From Norana najaformis (taxonomy: Eukaryota > Annelida > Clitellata > Crassiclitellata > Hormogastridae), in the NCBI GenBank assembly GCA_964023275.1, contig OZ029915.1:38009073-38073072 (forward strand): DNA of 64,000 nucleotides, written 5' to 3'. Shown one piece after another: positions 24,059 through 34,500 of the stretch. The translations under genes were made by a program, and so were the position numbers. The notes beneath the pieces are model-generated. The model ran no database searches. It saw only the letters and a list, made by a program, of their open reading frames with translations, and had not been told where the DNA came from. The stretch's first letter is position 1. Each line of letters starts with the position of its first letter.

Positions 24059-27000
24059 ATGTCGCAGTTTGGCAGGTATCCCTCGAATACATCGACACTC
24101 CAGCAGAGCCCGAGCCAGAGTCCAGTGCCGTCAAGCCCTATGTCTTCTATGATGTCGGGACCAAACTTCGGCAGTCGACCACAGTCTCCAACCCCAAAAT
24201 CAGCGAATGCTAAACGACAGAAATTTCTTAGGCGTTTAGTCAAATTCCGTCAGATGGACTTTGAATACGCCTTTTGGCAGATGCTTTATCTCTTCATTTC
24301 CCCTCAGAAAGTGTGAGTCGATCCTGCACTTCTTATGTGGCGATTGGGCTATTTCTCAGACAGTATCAGTGTACTGAATATGTACACGAGGTAGGGCAGA
24401 ACAGTGGAGTCTTTGCAGTATTAACTGTTTCGGGAAATAATCTTTTGCAGTGTGAACAGACTTTTTTAAAATGCCATCGAGAATGTTATGGTACTTGTGG
24501 ATTAAATCAGTTTAAGTTATTTGGTTTTCTGTGGGCTACGTGTTTTTGGATCTGCCATTTTCAGAAGAACAACAGTAAACTCTTCTGGCCGTTTTCTTAA
24601 GCTCTTCCTCTTCCAGAAGAGGGAGAGAACTCTCCTGAAATTACGTTAGAAGAAGACATATTTGTTTTTATTATATATAAGCAAAGTTTTAAATAACCAT
24701 CATAAATCTCCAGAAATATGTAAAATTGGCAAAAATTACATTTTGTGATTGCTGCAGATAGTGGCAAATGAATAAGTGATGATAAAAGCACAGATGTAAA
24801 TATTGGTATTGCATTAAAAATACAGTACACTGTATTTGTACCACCAGTTGAACAGACCATAAAGATGTGACTTTAGCTGATAACCTTGAATGATGTCAAA
24901 CAGGACATTACAGATTTCCAAGAGTTGAGTTTCTGGGACGATGATGTATTGATTGATAAGGCGCATTTAGCCTAAGTCACTGAAAATGGATGTGAGATGA
25001 CTATCACCCCTATTGGGTGATAGTGCTGTAATGGTCTTCCTGACAGGCTTATAATGGGACTGCGACTTCCCAGGAGCACATGGTGCCAGGGCACTGTAAA
25101 CAGACTTTTGAGGCTCATCTCTAAAGTAGGCTCTTGAGTCTAGGTCATTCCTGAACTTGATACAGTTGGAATGCTCTTTTGCCTGTCTTCAGTTACATGA
25201 GGAGTTTGGCAGCACAGTTGTAGACATACTGAGCTGGCACGTCTTGAACATTATCTGTTCTGCGATTGAGCACAGTTGTAGACATACTGAGCTGGCACGT
25301 CTTGAGCATTGTCTGTTCTGCGATTGAGCACAGTTGTAGACATACTGAGCTGGCATGTCTTGAACATTGTCTGTTCTGCGATTGCAGCATTCTTCTGACA
25401 TGGGCATGATATAGCGGAGACCCGTTTACATGCGACCCATTTACACGCTAATCAGCTTAACTCACAATTACACCATGGCTTCTGATGATGCCTATTTAAC
25501 ATTCAGGAAGTGTTAATATATAATCTATGCTAATAAATTTTGATATCATTTACTTCTCATTTATTTGATTTAAAGTGGGAAACATTTCTTTTGAGAAATG
25601 TGTTTTTTTGCATTTCTAGCTGAAACTAGTACTTTTCAAACTTTCTGTTATTTAATGGATGTTAATGTTTTTTCTTAGATTGTGCATTTGAATTTTTTAT
25701 TTTTGCAAAGCACCGTTAACAGATAGATCTACCATTTTTGGATACTGCGACTACTTATATATACATGCACGCCCGCAACTCCGCACATAAAATACGCAAT
25801 TTTACATGCTTATATAGATATCATACAATATTTCAGCATGGTCCAGTTAGCGCATGGTCTGTTAACATGCATGCTTCATGTCCTAATATCCATGCTTAAA
25901 CTGGTATCCACTTGTGTATCTATTAAGATACGAAATTCAGATAAATTAACACTTATGCCTGGGATGTTGATAAATAGTGGAGATGAAGATGAGTGCCTTA
26001 ACTGTGTTGCTGTTACTTACATGATATAGGATTTTTACTTGTGTCCTGTTTTGTTGAATTACTGAAGTGAATATATCTAATAATGCAGTAAAAATACATC
26101 ATAATTCATGTGTTTTTCTTATACAGATACAGAAATTTTGGTTACAGGAAGCGTAAGTAGTTTGATTTTATTGGAACTTTCATGTGGCCTCAAATACTGA
26201 ACAAAGTTTGTAAGTTTAGAAATACATTTTTATGTCCAGTGCATGTGTAATATTTGGCAAAGAAGTGATTATACTTTGAGTCAAGTAATGAATAGCTCTG
26301 AATTAAAAAACAGATTAACAGCTGTTTACAGAGAAGCAGCTGTTCAGAACTTCGATCTCCAGTAGGTGTAAAAAAACAAATTTTGCCTTATGTCATCTGT
26401 AAACCAGTGATTTTGAATTTGTAGCAGAGTTGTAGTGAATAGCAGTTTTAACAGTTCAGCTGAATATAAATACTAAATATGAATAGTTTGACAATGGAAG
26501 CAGTAGGACTTAAAGAATGTTGGGGTATTGGTGAGGGTGGGAATCTGTCAGTTAATGATTTGGCATTAGACTTGTGCTGTTTAACTGCTTCTAAAGTAAG
26601 AGAGTTTCTTTTCAGTGTTTAAGTATTGGAGGAATAAATCAGCTAATATGTCAGTAAATTGTCAACGTTAAATATAACGCAACTTTTATTTTTCCTAGTT
26701 GTTGTATAACAACTTTTATTGTGCATTCACTATTCATACTTGTTGTCAGAGCACCAATTTGCCGATATGTTGAATGCTAGTATGTATTCAGAGCAGCTTT
26801 ACTGCTATGCTGAATGCTAGTATATATTAAAGCAACTTTCAGATCTGAAGGAAGTCAAATACAAAATTTGTGCAGTTCTAATTCATGAGAGAATTAGATT
26901 GTTGATAATAGAGCATAATATCTATGGGAACAAGCATACATCTGATTCAGATGAACGAATTTTGTTTTTGTATGATGTAGAAACAAAAGATCAATGGGCA

Positions 27001-30000
27001 AGAGATGATCCTGCATTCTTAGTCTTGGTGGCATTTTGGTTGGTAGGTAAGTGGTTTCAGTAATGGCAACAGTCTTACAACTACTTGTATGTATATATGT
27101 ATATTATTAATTAATAACTAATGTCATGCCAATGTCTGATGCACAAGGCATCAACCGATGGTGCACCAAAACCAACCCACAGTCAGGTCAACATCCAGAA
27201 GATCCTTGTAAAAGACAGAGAGGCAACCTATGATGGATAAGCAAGTTTAAAAAGGTAAGTCTTAAGTTAAGAACGAAATGACACAAGATACTGAGCAGAA
27301 TGAACAGACACAAGGAGAGAGTTCAAAACCTGGGCTCAGAAACCGAAGAAGCCCATTCACCAAGAACAGTTCTTGTCTTAGATATTACCAGAGAAATGAA
27401 AAAATCACAGTACTGACAGAAATAGGTTTACCATGGTGCTATCATAAAGATAGTTCATTAGCGCTCAACTGCAGTCCACTGTTGTGCATTTCAAATTAGC
27501 ATCTTATTTTCAGTACATCATAACTTTCTGTTTTCATAACAACATATTCAACATACATAATGTAATAATAACACTGGCCAACACACAATTTGTTGCCTCA
27601 AATGTTAGAACTGTTTCTGGGTATATTTGACCTGCTGATTCCAGAAAAGGCACCAGTTTTCTCCCAGCAGGTCTAGTTTTCGAGATATAGAACATTATGC
27701 CATATACCAGTCCTTGCCTCTGCTCGCCCATAAGACATAAGGCTATAGCTATAATTATGTAGTGCTCAATTTATTATGTGATACACTAAATAAACATAAT
27801 AATACAAATATTTAAAAGAAAATGGTAGTACCTGAAACTGTACTTATATGATACCAAACAGAACAAGTTTGTTATAAAAATTTCAAGTCATTCGACACCG
27901 AAGAAGCTCCTTTTGTACGATTTCTGAGTGTGGCATCTGCCGGAACAATCGCGCATAATATTCCAGCAATAGTCTGCCATCATGTGTGCATCCCATCTTC
28001 CTTGATATCGATTTTCCATTGTTTTGATGTCTTGGTGAAATCTTTCACCTTGCTCTTCGCTGAAGTCACCAAGATTCTCTGGAAAGCGATCTAAGTGACT
28101 GTGGAGATAATGGACTTTAATGCTCATGTTGCAGCCAAGCTTGTTGAAATGAAGAAGCATATCCTCTACTAGTTGTGCATAATTGTCTGCCTTCTTGTTG
28201 CCAAGAAAATTTTTAGTTACAAGAACAAAGGAAGACCAGGCACAAGATTCGATTTCATTCATTGATGGTATGAAAAGTGGGTCATTCATAAGTTGCCTGA
28301 TCTGTGGACCATCGAAGATTCCAGCCTTCAATTTTTCCATTGTAATTCCTGGTAACTTGTGTACTATGTATTCGAAGCATGAACCTTCTTTATTCAAAGC
28401 CCTGACAAATTGTTTCATCAGGCCTAGCTTTATATGTAGTGGTGGCAGTATGATCCTATCTCGTGCCACCAAAGATTCCTTGATTACATTTTGAGCTCCA
28501 ACCACCATGTCTTTCCTCGAAGGCCAATCTTTTCTTGTCCAATGTTCATGCTTGGCTCTACTGTCCCAAAGACACAAAAAGCAGGGATACTTTGTGTAGC
28601 CACTTTGTTGACCAAGGAGGAAATTTACCATCTTCAAGTCTACACAAATTACCCATTGATGTTCTTTGTATTTTATCTTTTCCAGTACTAAAGAGATGGC
28701 ATTGTACTCTTCTTTCATCCTGGTGGAGTGACCGATTGGAATAGAACCAAATTTGTTGCCGTTATTTAAAAGCACACATTTCAGACTACGTTTTGAACTG
28801 TCGATAAAAAGACGCCACTCATCTGGGCTGTAATCCGACAGACCAATTTTCTTCAATAAGTTGCTGATGTCATTACAGAATACTAGGTTGTTGTCTTCGG
28901 TAAAGAATGGCAGCAAATCCTTTTCTCTGTTTCTATAAATTGTAATTTTCGTTCCAGGCTGAAGTGCATTCTTTTCCTTTAGTCTGGACGCAAGCAATTC
29001 AGAGGACTCTTTGGAAAGATTTAAGTCCCTGATCAGATCACTCAACTCTTTTTGGTCAAAACGTTCACTGTGTGAAGTTGATTGGAAATCACTGTCACTG
29101 CCCCCACTTTCTTCACTTTCGTCATCTTGTCCGATATTGGACATGCAAGTCTCATCGTCTGAGAGCTGAGGTAGTTCGCGAAAAGGTGGAACTGGTACAA
29201 TATCCGAATGCTGAACAGGTCTCCTGGCTGAAGGTATATCAGGGTAAGACAACTTGTGACGATTATTTCGATTGATGCCTATGATATTAACCATACAAAA
29301 GTAACAGTCGTCGAAGTGGTTTATCTGTTCCCTCCAAACCATCGGTACACCAAATTTCAGGCAGCTTCTCTTTCCAATTGTCCAGTGGCGCAATTGTTCA
29401 ATACAAGTTTTGCATACTGTATGAGGAGCCCATTGCTTATCTTGATCTCCAAGTTTGACACCAAAATAACCTACATATGCTCTTTTTACAAACTCAGAAA
29501 TCGGTTTCCTGTTTGCTTTCAGTGTGTATTCCCCACAAATGTAGCAGAATATGTCTGGATGGTTAATGCAGCTCCGTCTGGAAGTAGCCATAACCTTAAG
29601 GATGTTCGCATCTGAGGAATTAAATGACTAACCTAAAAAATAGTAAGAACATGTAGTTATTTAATGCTCACATTCACAGATTGTTCTTGCGACCAACTCT
29701 TAATATGCCCTAAGACGACTGCGGCTGCTCTAGCTTTCAGGAGGCGGTTTATATAGGCTATAAATGCTGACTTCAGCATAATCTATTTACATAGTTCGAA
29801 ACCATGAAACGCTGTATAAGCACAAATAAATTCTAAATGAGGCCATGAATTTAGTGCTGAGTAAGCTGTAGGCTACGGAATAGTTATTTCGTTGAATCAG
29901 CAATATCTCAGCACGCGGCAAGATATGCTGATTTTACATTATAAGGATGTAGGCATTATATGAATCAGCAGGAATTATAATTAGCCATAAATAAAGCTTA

Positions 30001-33000
30001 TTATGACATTTTAGTTTTGCCAAAGACATCGTTTAAAGAGTGGACTGGGTTTTCTTTACAAAATCGACGATATCTGAGAAACTAGACCTGATGCACTCAA
30101 TCCAATGACATTTTCTGAATCAGCGCCCAAAATTACCCCAAGAACAGGTCTAAAACCGAAGGCAACAAGAAAAAAAAATTTTTCTGTTGGCCAGTGTAAT
30201 CTAGTATCTATCTTCATCATTTGTTACTAGTCTTATCGTGTCTTGTCTTTAACCGTATTTGATCTGAAGTTGAGCCGCACCTTGAACCATCCATCTCCTG
30301 ATGTTTCTGTCTTCAGTAGTCTGCTGTAATCGACTCATAGATAATCCTGTCTAAGACCTTATGTTCTCACTCCAGGATGTTTGTGGTCTTCCATGTGCTT
30401 GCAATCCAGATATTATACCCTGCATTATTTCTATCTCTAAACAGTCTCCATTTTTCCTCATAATATGACCAAAGTATGTCAACTTCCTTGACTTGATGTT
30501 ACTTAACAGTTGATGTTCCATGCTGGTTTGTTCCAGTACCCATTCATTGGTTTTCCTTGTCATCCAAGTAACCTTGATAACCAATTTCGAATTTCAAACG
30601 ACTGTACCAAGTCCTTAGCCTATATACCTAGACCATATTCGTGTGCTTGATTTTAGAGTTTAAAGTCTGTTTATGTGCTCAAGGATATTAAGAAATGAAA
30701 GACTAATATTGTTAATAAATTCCTTTTATGGAATTACTTCCATGTGTTAAATTATGTTTATACTCTAATGTTTTTTTTGTAGTATCATCTATCGGTTTTG
30801 CCGTTGTGCTCAAACTGCATTTTGTTGCTTTTCTGAAGTTTCTGTTGTGGGTTGTATTTGTTGATTACATTGGTGTTGGACTGCTGATAGCCTCTGCTCT
30901 CTGGTAAGTTTTTTGAGAATCTGGTATGGTAAATTATGCATTATGGGTGAAATTTTTCCTAAGAAACATTTTTTTACAAGCAGAAGATTAAAACAGAGAA
31001 TACAAAGCATTTAACTGAATTTATTAAAAATCACTTCCACTTATAAAACACAATTTTGAATTAAACACAGTTTTTCAGATCTAACAGCCTACATTCCAAA
31101 AGGCAATTCATAATTTTAGTAACCTTTTCATGTCCAATAATGCCTGTGGCATATACACAGCTACATAAACATGGACTGAAATTTTGGTCGCAAAATACCG
31201 TTTCAGTTTAACGTGGCCCTCGCCATAACGCTATGCTTGACATGGGTCCCAAATCCTGTGTTATAGCGAGGGGCAGTGTATCCATTGATGCAAGAGAAAG
31301 ATCTTGACTGCAGACTGATGTTTAAATAGCATCTGATCAGTTTCAGATGTGATCAGAAAAACATAGTATAGGCAGTGTGTCTTATCTGAGTATGTTTTCT
31401 TATTTTGGTAGTTTACCATGTGAATGTGCCTTTACTTGTTTGTCCTGTTTAGGTGGATTGCCAACCGGTATCTGATTATCCAGCCTCCGAGAGGGCAGGA
31501 TGTTGAATGGGGATACTGTTTTGACATTCATCTGAATGCTTTCTTTCCACTTCTGATGATACTTCATCTCTTCCAACTGCCGTTCCTCAATGGTATGTTT
31601 TATGATTGTGTGACGCTCTCTAATTTGGAGCTGCATCCATGACAGGGAGATTGTGTAATGTATAAGATATGCTGTCTAACAGTTCACATCAACATAAGCC
31701 CTGCAAATACAGCTGTAACTGATCATTATTTATTTCTTTTTCCTCTCATAACCTTTTGTTTATTTTTTCTCTACACAACTGGCCACAAAGCGACACAGGT
31801 TTACCTGTGCTTCCTGTTATCTGTCTCAATCTCATCATTCATTCATATCATTTCTCAAATTCAGTAATGTAACACAATCTCCATTTGTCAGTTTCTCTGG
31901 ATTCTTCTGATCTGTTGCGATGTGTCCGGAGGTGTTTCGCTTAATTTAAACTGAAGTTTGAAAGCATTATGTCTTGAATTCTCATTGCTGACACTGTGAA
32001 GATACTTTGTCTATGAAGATGATTGTTCTGAATTATGTGAATAAGGGAGTGTGTTCTGAGATTGGTACATTCAACTTCTTTGTCTTTTCATTACTAGCAG
32101 TATGTGATTATATGATTTGTTTAGAATAGTATTAGTTGATCTTTGTCACCAAGAATGTTTCACAAAATTGTGTGCTGCAATAATGCTTTATTACTTTTAT
32201 TATTTGTTGTGTGTGTTTAGCTTTCATACGAAATGACTCGTACCCGTATTTAGCAGGCTTTGTTGGCAACACTTTGTGGTTGGTTGCTGTGGGTTACTAC
32301 ATTTACATCACCTTTCTTGGCTACAGCTGTAAGTACTGACTATGTTTTCATATGTGGTACTAACTACATTTTTATATGTGGTTATGATTAATGAATTCCA
32401 GTGTCTTTAGCTTGCCTGACTATACAGCTAAATAGGATAATGTAATGTAATTCAGCCAACTGATTTGACTTTGTGATTTTAATTTGTAACAGCCGTATGC
32501 CTTGTCTGTTTTTATGCATTTACAAAAGTTATCAAAACAGGTTTCAAATGATTACTGTGCATTACTACATTTGTCATGTACAGTGATAGAGTAGAAGAAT
32601 GCTAGTATATATAGTTAGATTGTATATAAGTTAGTATAAGTTAGTATATAAGGGTTAGATTGCATTGTTTCCATTGGTAGTTTATTTTTGAAAAATAGCC
32701 ATTTCTAATCTAGCCCTGAAAATTTTCAGGAATTCTGTATGGCATGTGAAGACCTCATTTCAAACAAATTCTGCAAATAAGAGTTTCAACAAAGAGCAAA
32801 TATAAAAAAGTTTTACAAGGTGATAGATTATTGAAAAATAACCTATATACTGAAGAAATAATCAAGTACCATTTTCTGTATTTGTTTCAGCATTACCTTT
32901 CCTGAAGAAGACACAAGTTATGCTGTATCCATTAACATTTGTTTTTATCATCTACATCATCTCGGTGATTGCTGGATGGAACTTCAGCCGAGCACTGTGT

Positions 33001-33027
33001 TACTTCTATTCCTTCCGAGTGTTCTGA
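24059..33027 (+). CDS. UNC-50/GMH1-family Golgi membrane protein, 7 exons, complete
   Basis: Coding exons are 24059-24312, 26127-26152 (a 26-nt microexon), 26981-27046, 30783-30903, 31453-31592, 32221-32328 and 32891-33027. All introns are GT-AG, phases match throughout, and the join is 852 nt (283 residues plus stop). UNC-50 proteins are polytopic Golgi/ER membrane proteins; C. elegans UNC-50 is needed for nicotinic receptor trafficking. Residues 1-48 are Ser/Pro-rich and disordered. Family signatures follow: RQMDFEYAFWQMLYLFISPQ (64-83), QWARDDPAFL (98-107), DVEWGYCFDIHLNAFFPLL (172-190), NTLWLVAVGYYIY (219-231), FLGYSSLPFLK (234-244) and GWNFSRALC (267-275). Five hydrophobic segments lie near 104-125, 131-157, 185-201, 213-238 and 248-266. 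Length fits the family (about 260) plus a longer N-terminus. Intron 3 (27047-30782) hosts a transposon and a LINE fragment. Confidence 0.96.
25212..25385. repeat. 58-bp tandem repeat, 3 copies, in unc-50 intron 1
   Basis: Three head-to-tail copies of a 58-bp unit start at 25212, 25270 and 25328. Each begins GCACAGTTGTAGACATACTG and ends CTGTTCTGCGATTGA, with only one to three substitutions. It is a young minisatellite; the overlapping minus-strand ORFs are periodic artefacts. Confidence 0.93.
27572..30196 (-). mobile_element. DNA transposon with CACTGG ends, nested in unc-50 intron 3
   Basis: The two ends share a perfect 12-bp terminal inverted repeat CACTGGCCAACA (27572-27583 and the complement at 30185-30196). 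Both are flanked directly by TAA (27569-27571 and 30197-30199), a 3-bp target duplication. The inverted similarity extends about 115-130 bp inward with gaps: both arms contain TTGTTGCCT, TTAGA.CTGTT.TTGGGTA, GCTGATTC and AGGTCTAGTTT...AGATAT, ending near 27688 on the left and 30069 on the right. The 2625-bp unit holds a single 567-codon ORF on the minus strand. CAC ends with a 3-bp duplication are typical of the CMC (EnSpm/CACTA) group. The element lies antisense to the host gene. Confidence 0.85.
27888..29591 (-). CDS. Putative RAG1/Transib/CMC-like DDE transposase, intact ORF
   Basis: An uninterrupted 567-residue ORF. The N-terminus has paired cysteines (C16-x2-C19, then VCKTC and CYFC motifs within about the first 100 residues), likely a zinc-binding DNA-recognition domain. 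An acidic serine-rich linker follows (about 140-175). The core fits a DDE fold: D264 in FIDSSKRSLKCVLL (first strand), D318 in WVICVDLK, a CxxC pair at C337/C340 (YPCFLC), the helix PPLHIKLGLMKQFV, H494-x4-H499 in HYLHSH, and glutamates in FSEEQGERFHQ (E512, E513, E516). CxxC between the second Asp and the Glu, plus Hx4H just before the Glu, is the zinc arrangement known in RAG1 and CMC transposases. Catalytic assignments are my inference. Near-identical uncharacterised proteins are, as I recall, multicopy in arthropod and cnidarian genomes. The intact frame suggests recent activity. Confidence 0.75.
   Translation of the reverse strand: MATSRRSCINHPDIFCYICGEYTLKANRKPISEFVKRAYVGYFGVKLGDQDKQWAPHTVCKTCIEQLRHWTIGKRSCLKFGVPMVWREQINHFDDCYFCMVNIIGINRNNRHKLSYPDIPSARRPVQHSDIVPVPPFRELPQLSDDETCMSNIGQDDESEESGGSDSDFQSTSHSERFDQKELSDLIRDLNLSKESSELLASRLKEKNALQPGTKITIYRNREKDLLPFFTEDNNLVFCNDISNLLKKIGLSDYSPDEWRLFIDSSKRSLKCVLLNNGNKFGSIPIGHSTRMKEEYNAISLVLEKIKYKEHQWVICVDLKMVNFLLGQQSGYTKYPCFLCLWDSRAKHEHWTRKDWPSRKDMVVGAQNVIKESLVARDRIILPPLHIKLGLMKQFVRALNKEGSCFEYIVHKLPGITMEKLKAGIFDGPQIRQLMNDPLFIPSMNEIESCAWSSFVLVTKNFLGNKKADNYAQLVEDMLLHFNKLGCNMSIKVHYLHSHLDRFPENLGDFSEEQGERFHQDIKTMENRYQGRWDAHMMADYCWNIMRDCSGRCHTQKSYKRSFFGVE
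30240..30600 (-). mobile_element. LINE ORF2 C-terminal fragment in unc-50 intron 3
   Basis: The minus strand gives TNEWVLEQTSMEHQLLSNIKSRKLTYFGHIMRKNG and GRPQTSWSENIRS in one frame. This is the KLKYFGHIMR...GRPR..W.DNI segment conserved at the end of many RTE-like and related LINE polyproteins. The adjoining sequence towards 30240 continues the similarity with stops. It is dead and lies just outside the DNA transposon, so intron 3 has received at least two insertions. Confidence 0.75.
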
Positions 33028-33355
33028 TCAATACTTCGAAGATTCTGGACTGACAGCAAGAGAACTGGATCTTGCGGTTATTGTATAGAGCTGACTGTAG
33101 AAATTGTGTTTATTGTTTGGATGGGAAAGGTGTTTTTGATATAAACGTTGAAAATACTGTTGGTAATGTATAACTGTTTTGGTCCATAATTGCAGTAATG
33201 ACAGACTGGCTGTAATTGCTGAATTTATTTAACAAAAAATAATCGACTTTCATCAAGCTTAATATTACAAGCAAATTTCCCTCTAATTTGTTTCGTTGTG
33301 TGTGCACTGGGCTGCCACATGAGCATTTGGGGCCTGCACTCCAACTCATGCAAGA

Positions 33356-33466
33356 TTGCACATCTGTTAGGCCTAAATTAAAAGGCTATAAAATCGTGTT
33401 GTATAAAAAGATAACAGACAAAGATAAAGTTAAACTTCTATTAAAGTGTCTCATATGTGTTCATGT
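33356..33466. repeat. Segment duplicated at 36733-36815
   Basis: Both copies begin TGCACATCT.TTAGGCCTAA and share GATAAAGTTAAACTTCTATT then AAAGT.TCTCATATGT. The second copy lacks about 40 internal bases and has a short insertion near its end. It is either a low-copy interspersed repeat or a local duplication of the unc-50 3' region. Confidence 0.8.
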
Positions 33467-33649
33467 GATTGGTAGTGAGCATACACATCATCTATGTTGA
33501 TTTTTGACCAAAATTCTAAAGAATCTTGGTTCTTATCAGACAATCCAGGTGGTCAAGCTGAAGTTATACTTTGTTGCCTTCATTGCATTCACAGGCTGAA
33601 ACTATGCTCATACTTAATTTGCACTAGATGCTGGGAAGGTGGCACATAC

Positions 33650-33775
33650 ATAAAATGGCACCCATTCAACTGGGCAGAAGTGGTGAAGGATCTCACCTGA
33701 TAAATTCATTGAAAAATTAGCAGGGTCAGGGCCATATGGTTGATATATAAAACCATGTACATTTACATCTGTGAA
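33650..33775 (-). repeat. Short interspersed repeat (SIR), near-complete copy
   Basis: Inverted copy with GGCACCCATTCAACTGGGCA, GGTGAAGGATCTCACCTGAT, CATTGAAAAATTAGCAGGGT, GGCCATATGG and TGTACATTTACAT, in the same order as 15060-15222 and 60598-60752. Confidence 0.8.
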
Positions 33776-34500
33776 TTGTGCTATCTTACTTAGTTCTTCA
33801 TTCTCCAAGATATGGGACACTACATTATGAAATATCAGGAACATTCTTGTCTTAAATTTCTCGATCACAGTACAGTTCTAGATACTGTTTGAAAGCCTTG
33901 TATTTGTAGTCAGTTTTATCAAATAGTTTACGGTGCATTACTGCTAATCTAGCAATCTCGGTTTGGCCAGCATAATAGCACTTTGCATCTGCTAACACAC
34001 ATAATTCACACACCTTCCATTCTAGCAGCTCGTCTTCTGGAAATCTGCAATCCAAGTAGTTGCAGACTCAATTGGCGAACAGCTCTTTAACAGCATTACT
34101 CTAGCGTACACACTCTCTGAGGCACTGTGAACTGAATTTAACAGTTCTAGCTTTTGCTAAGTGATTTACTTCAACTGACATCAACAGCAGTTGTAGACAA
34201 TTTTACAGAGGTCAGACAACTCTTCAAGATGGCGTTTAGAATGGTTCATGCAACATGATGCTGCAGAATCGTTCAGTGATTCAGCCAATACTTGAACACG
34301 GGGTAGTTGTTTTCAGTCACCTGTTCTTTACAATACTTGAGCAGTACACTGTTTATGAAGAGCGCAGTCAGCCTTAGAACTGTGTGTAATGAAGTATCCA
34401 TTATATAGAGACTGGAGGTCAGAGTTCAGAAAGCCCCATTCATGATGCTCAGAGCACGAGCATTAGCTGGAACTGGTGGCCAGCTCAGTTACCCAGTGTA

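Larger units (their letters stand above)
33028..34500. other. unc-50 3' flank, SIR copy and unassigned remnant
   Basis: The first few hundred bases probably hold the unc-50 3' untranslated region. The segment 33356-33466 is partly duplicated at 36733-36815. On the minus strand, 33614-34400 has several adjacent frames with protein-like composition (for example KVCELCVLADAKCYYAG near 33950-34010) broken by stops. It may be an old pseudogene, but I cannot name a family. Confidence 0.3.

Noticed and set aside
25189-25407. Periodic minus-strand ORFs suggesting a repeat protein
   Set aside because: The periodicity comes from a 58-bp minisatellite, which is not a multiple of three, so successive copies shift frame. 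It lies in an unc-50 intron.
28183-29615. Plus-strand ORFs of 66-119 codons within the transposon
   Set aside because: They are antisense shadows of the 567-codon transposase-like ORF and carry no domains.
27563-30205. 8-bp (hAT) or 4-bp TTAA (piggyBac) target duplications for the intronic transposon
   Set aside because: The eight and four bases flanking the ends do not match on the two sides. Only the 3-bp TAA flanks are shared.
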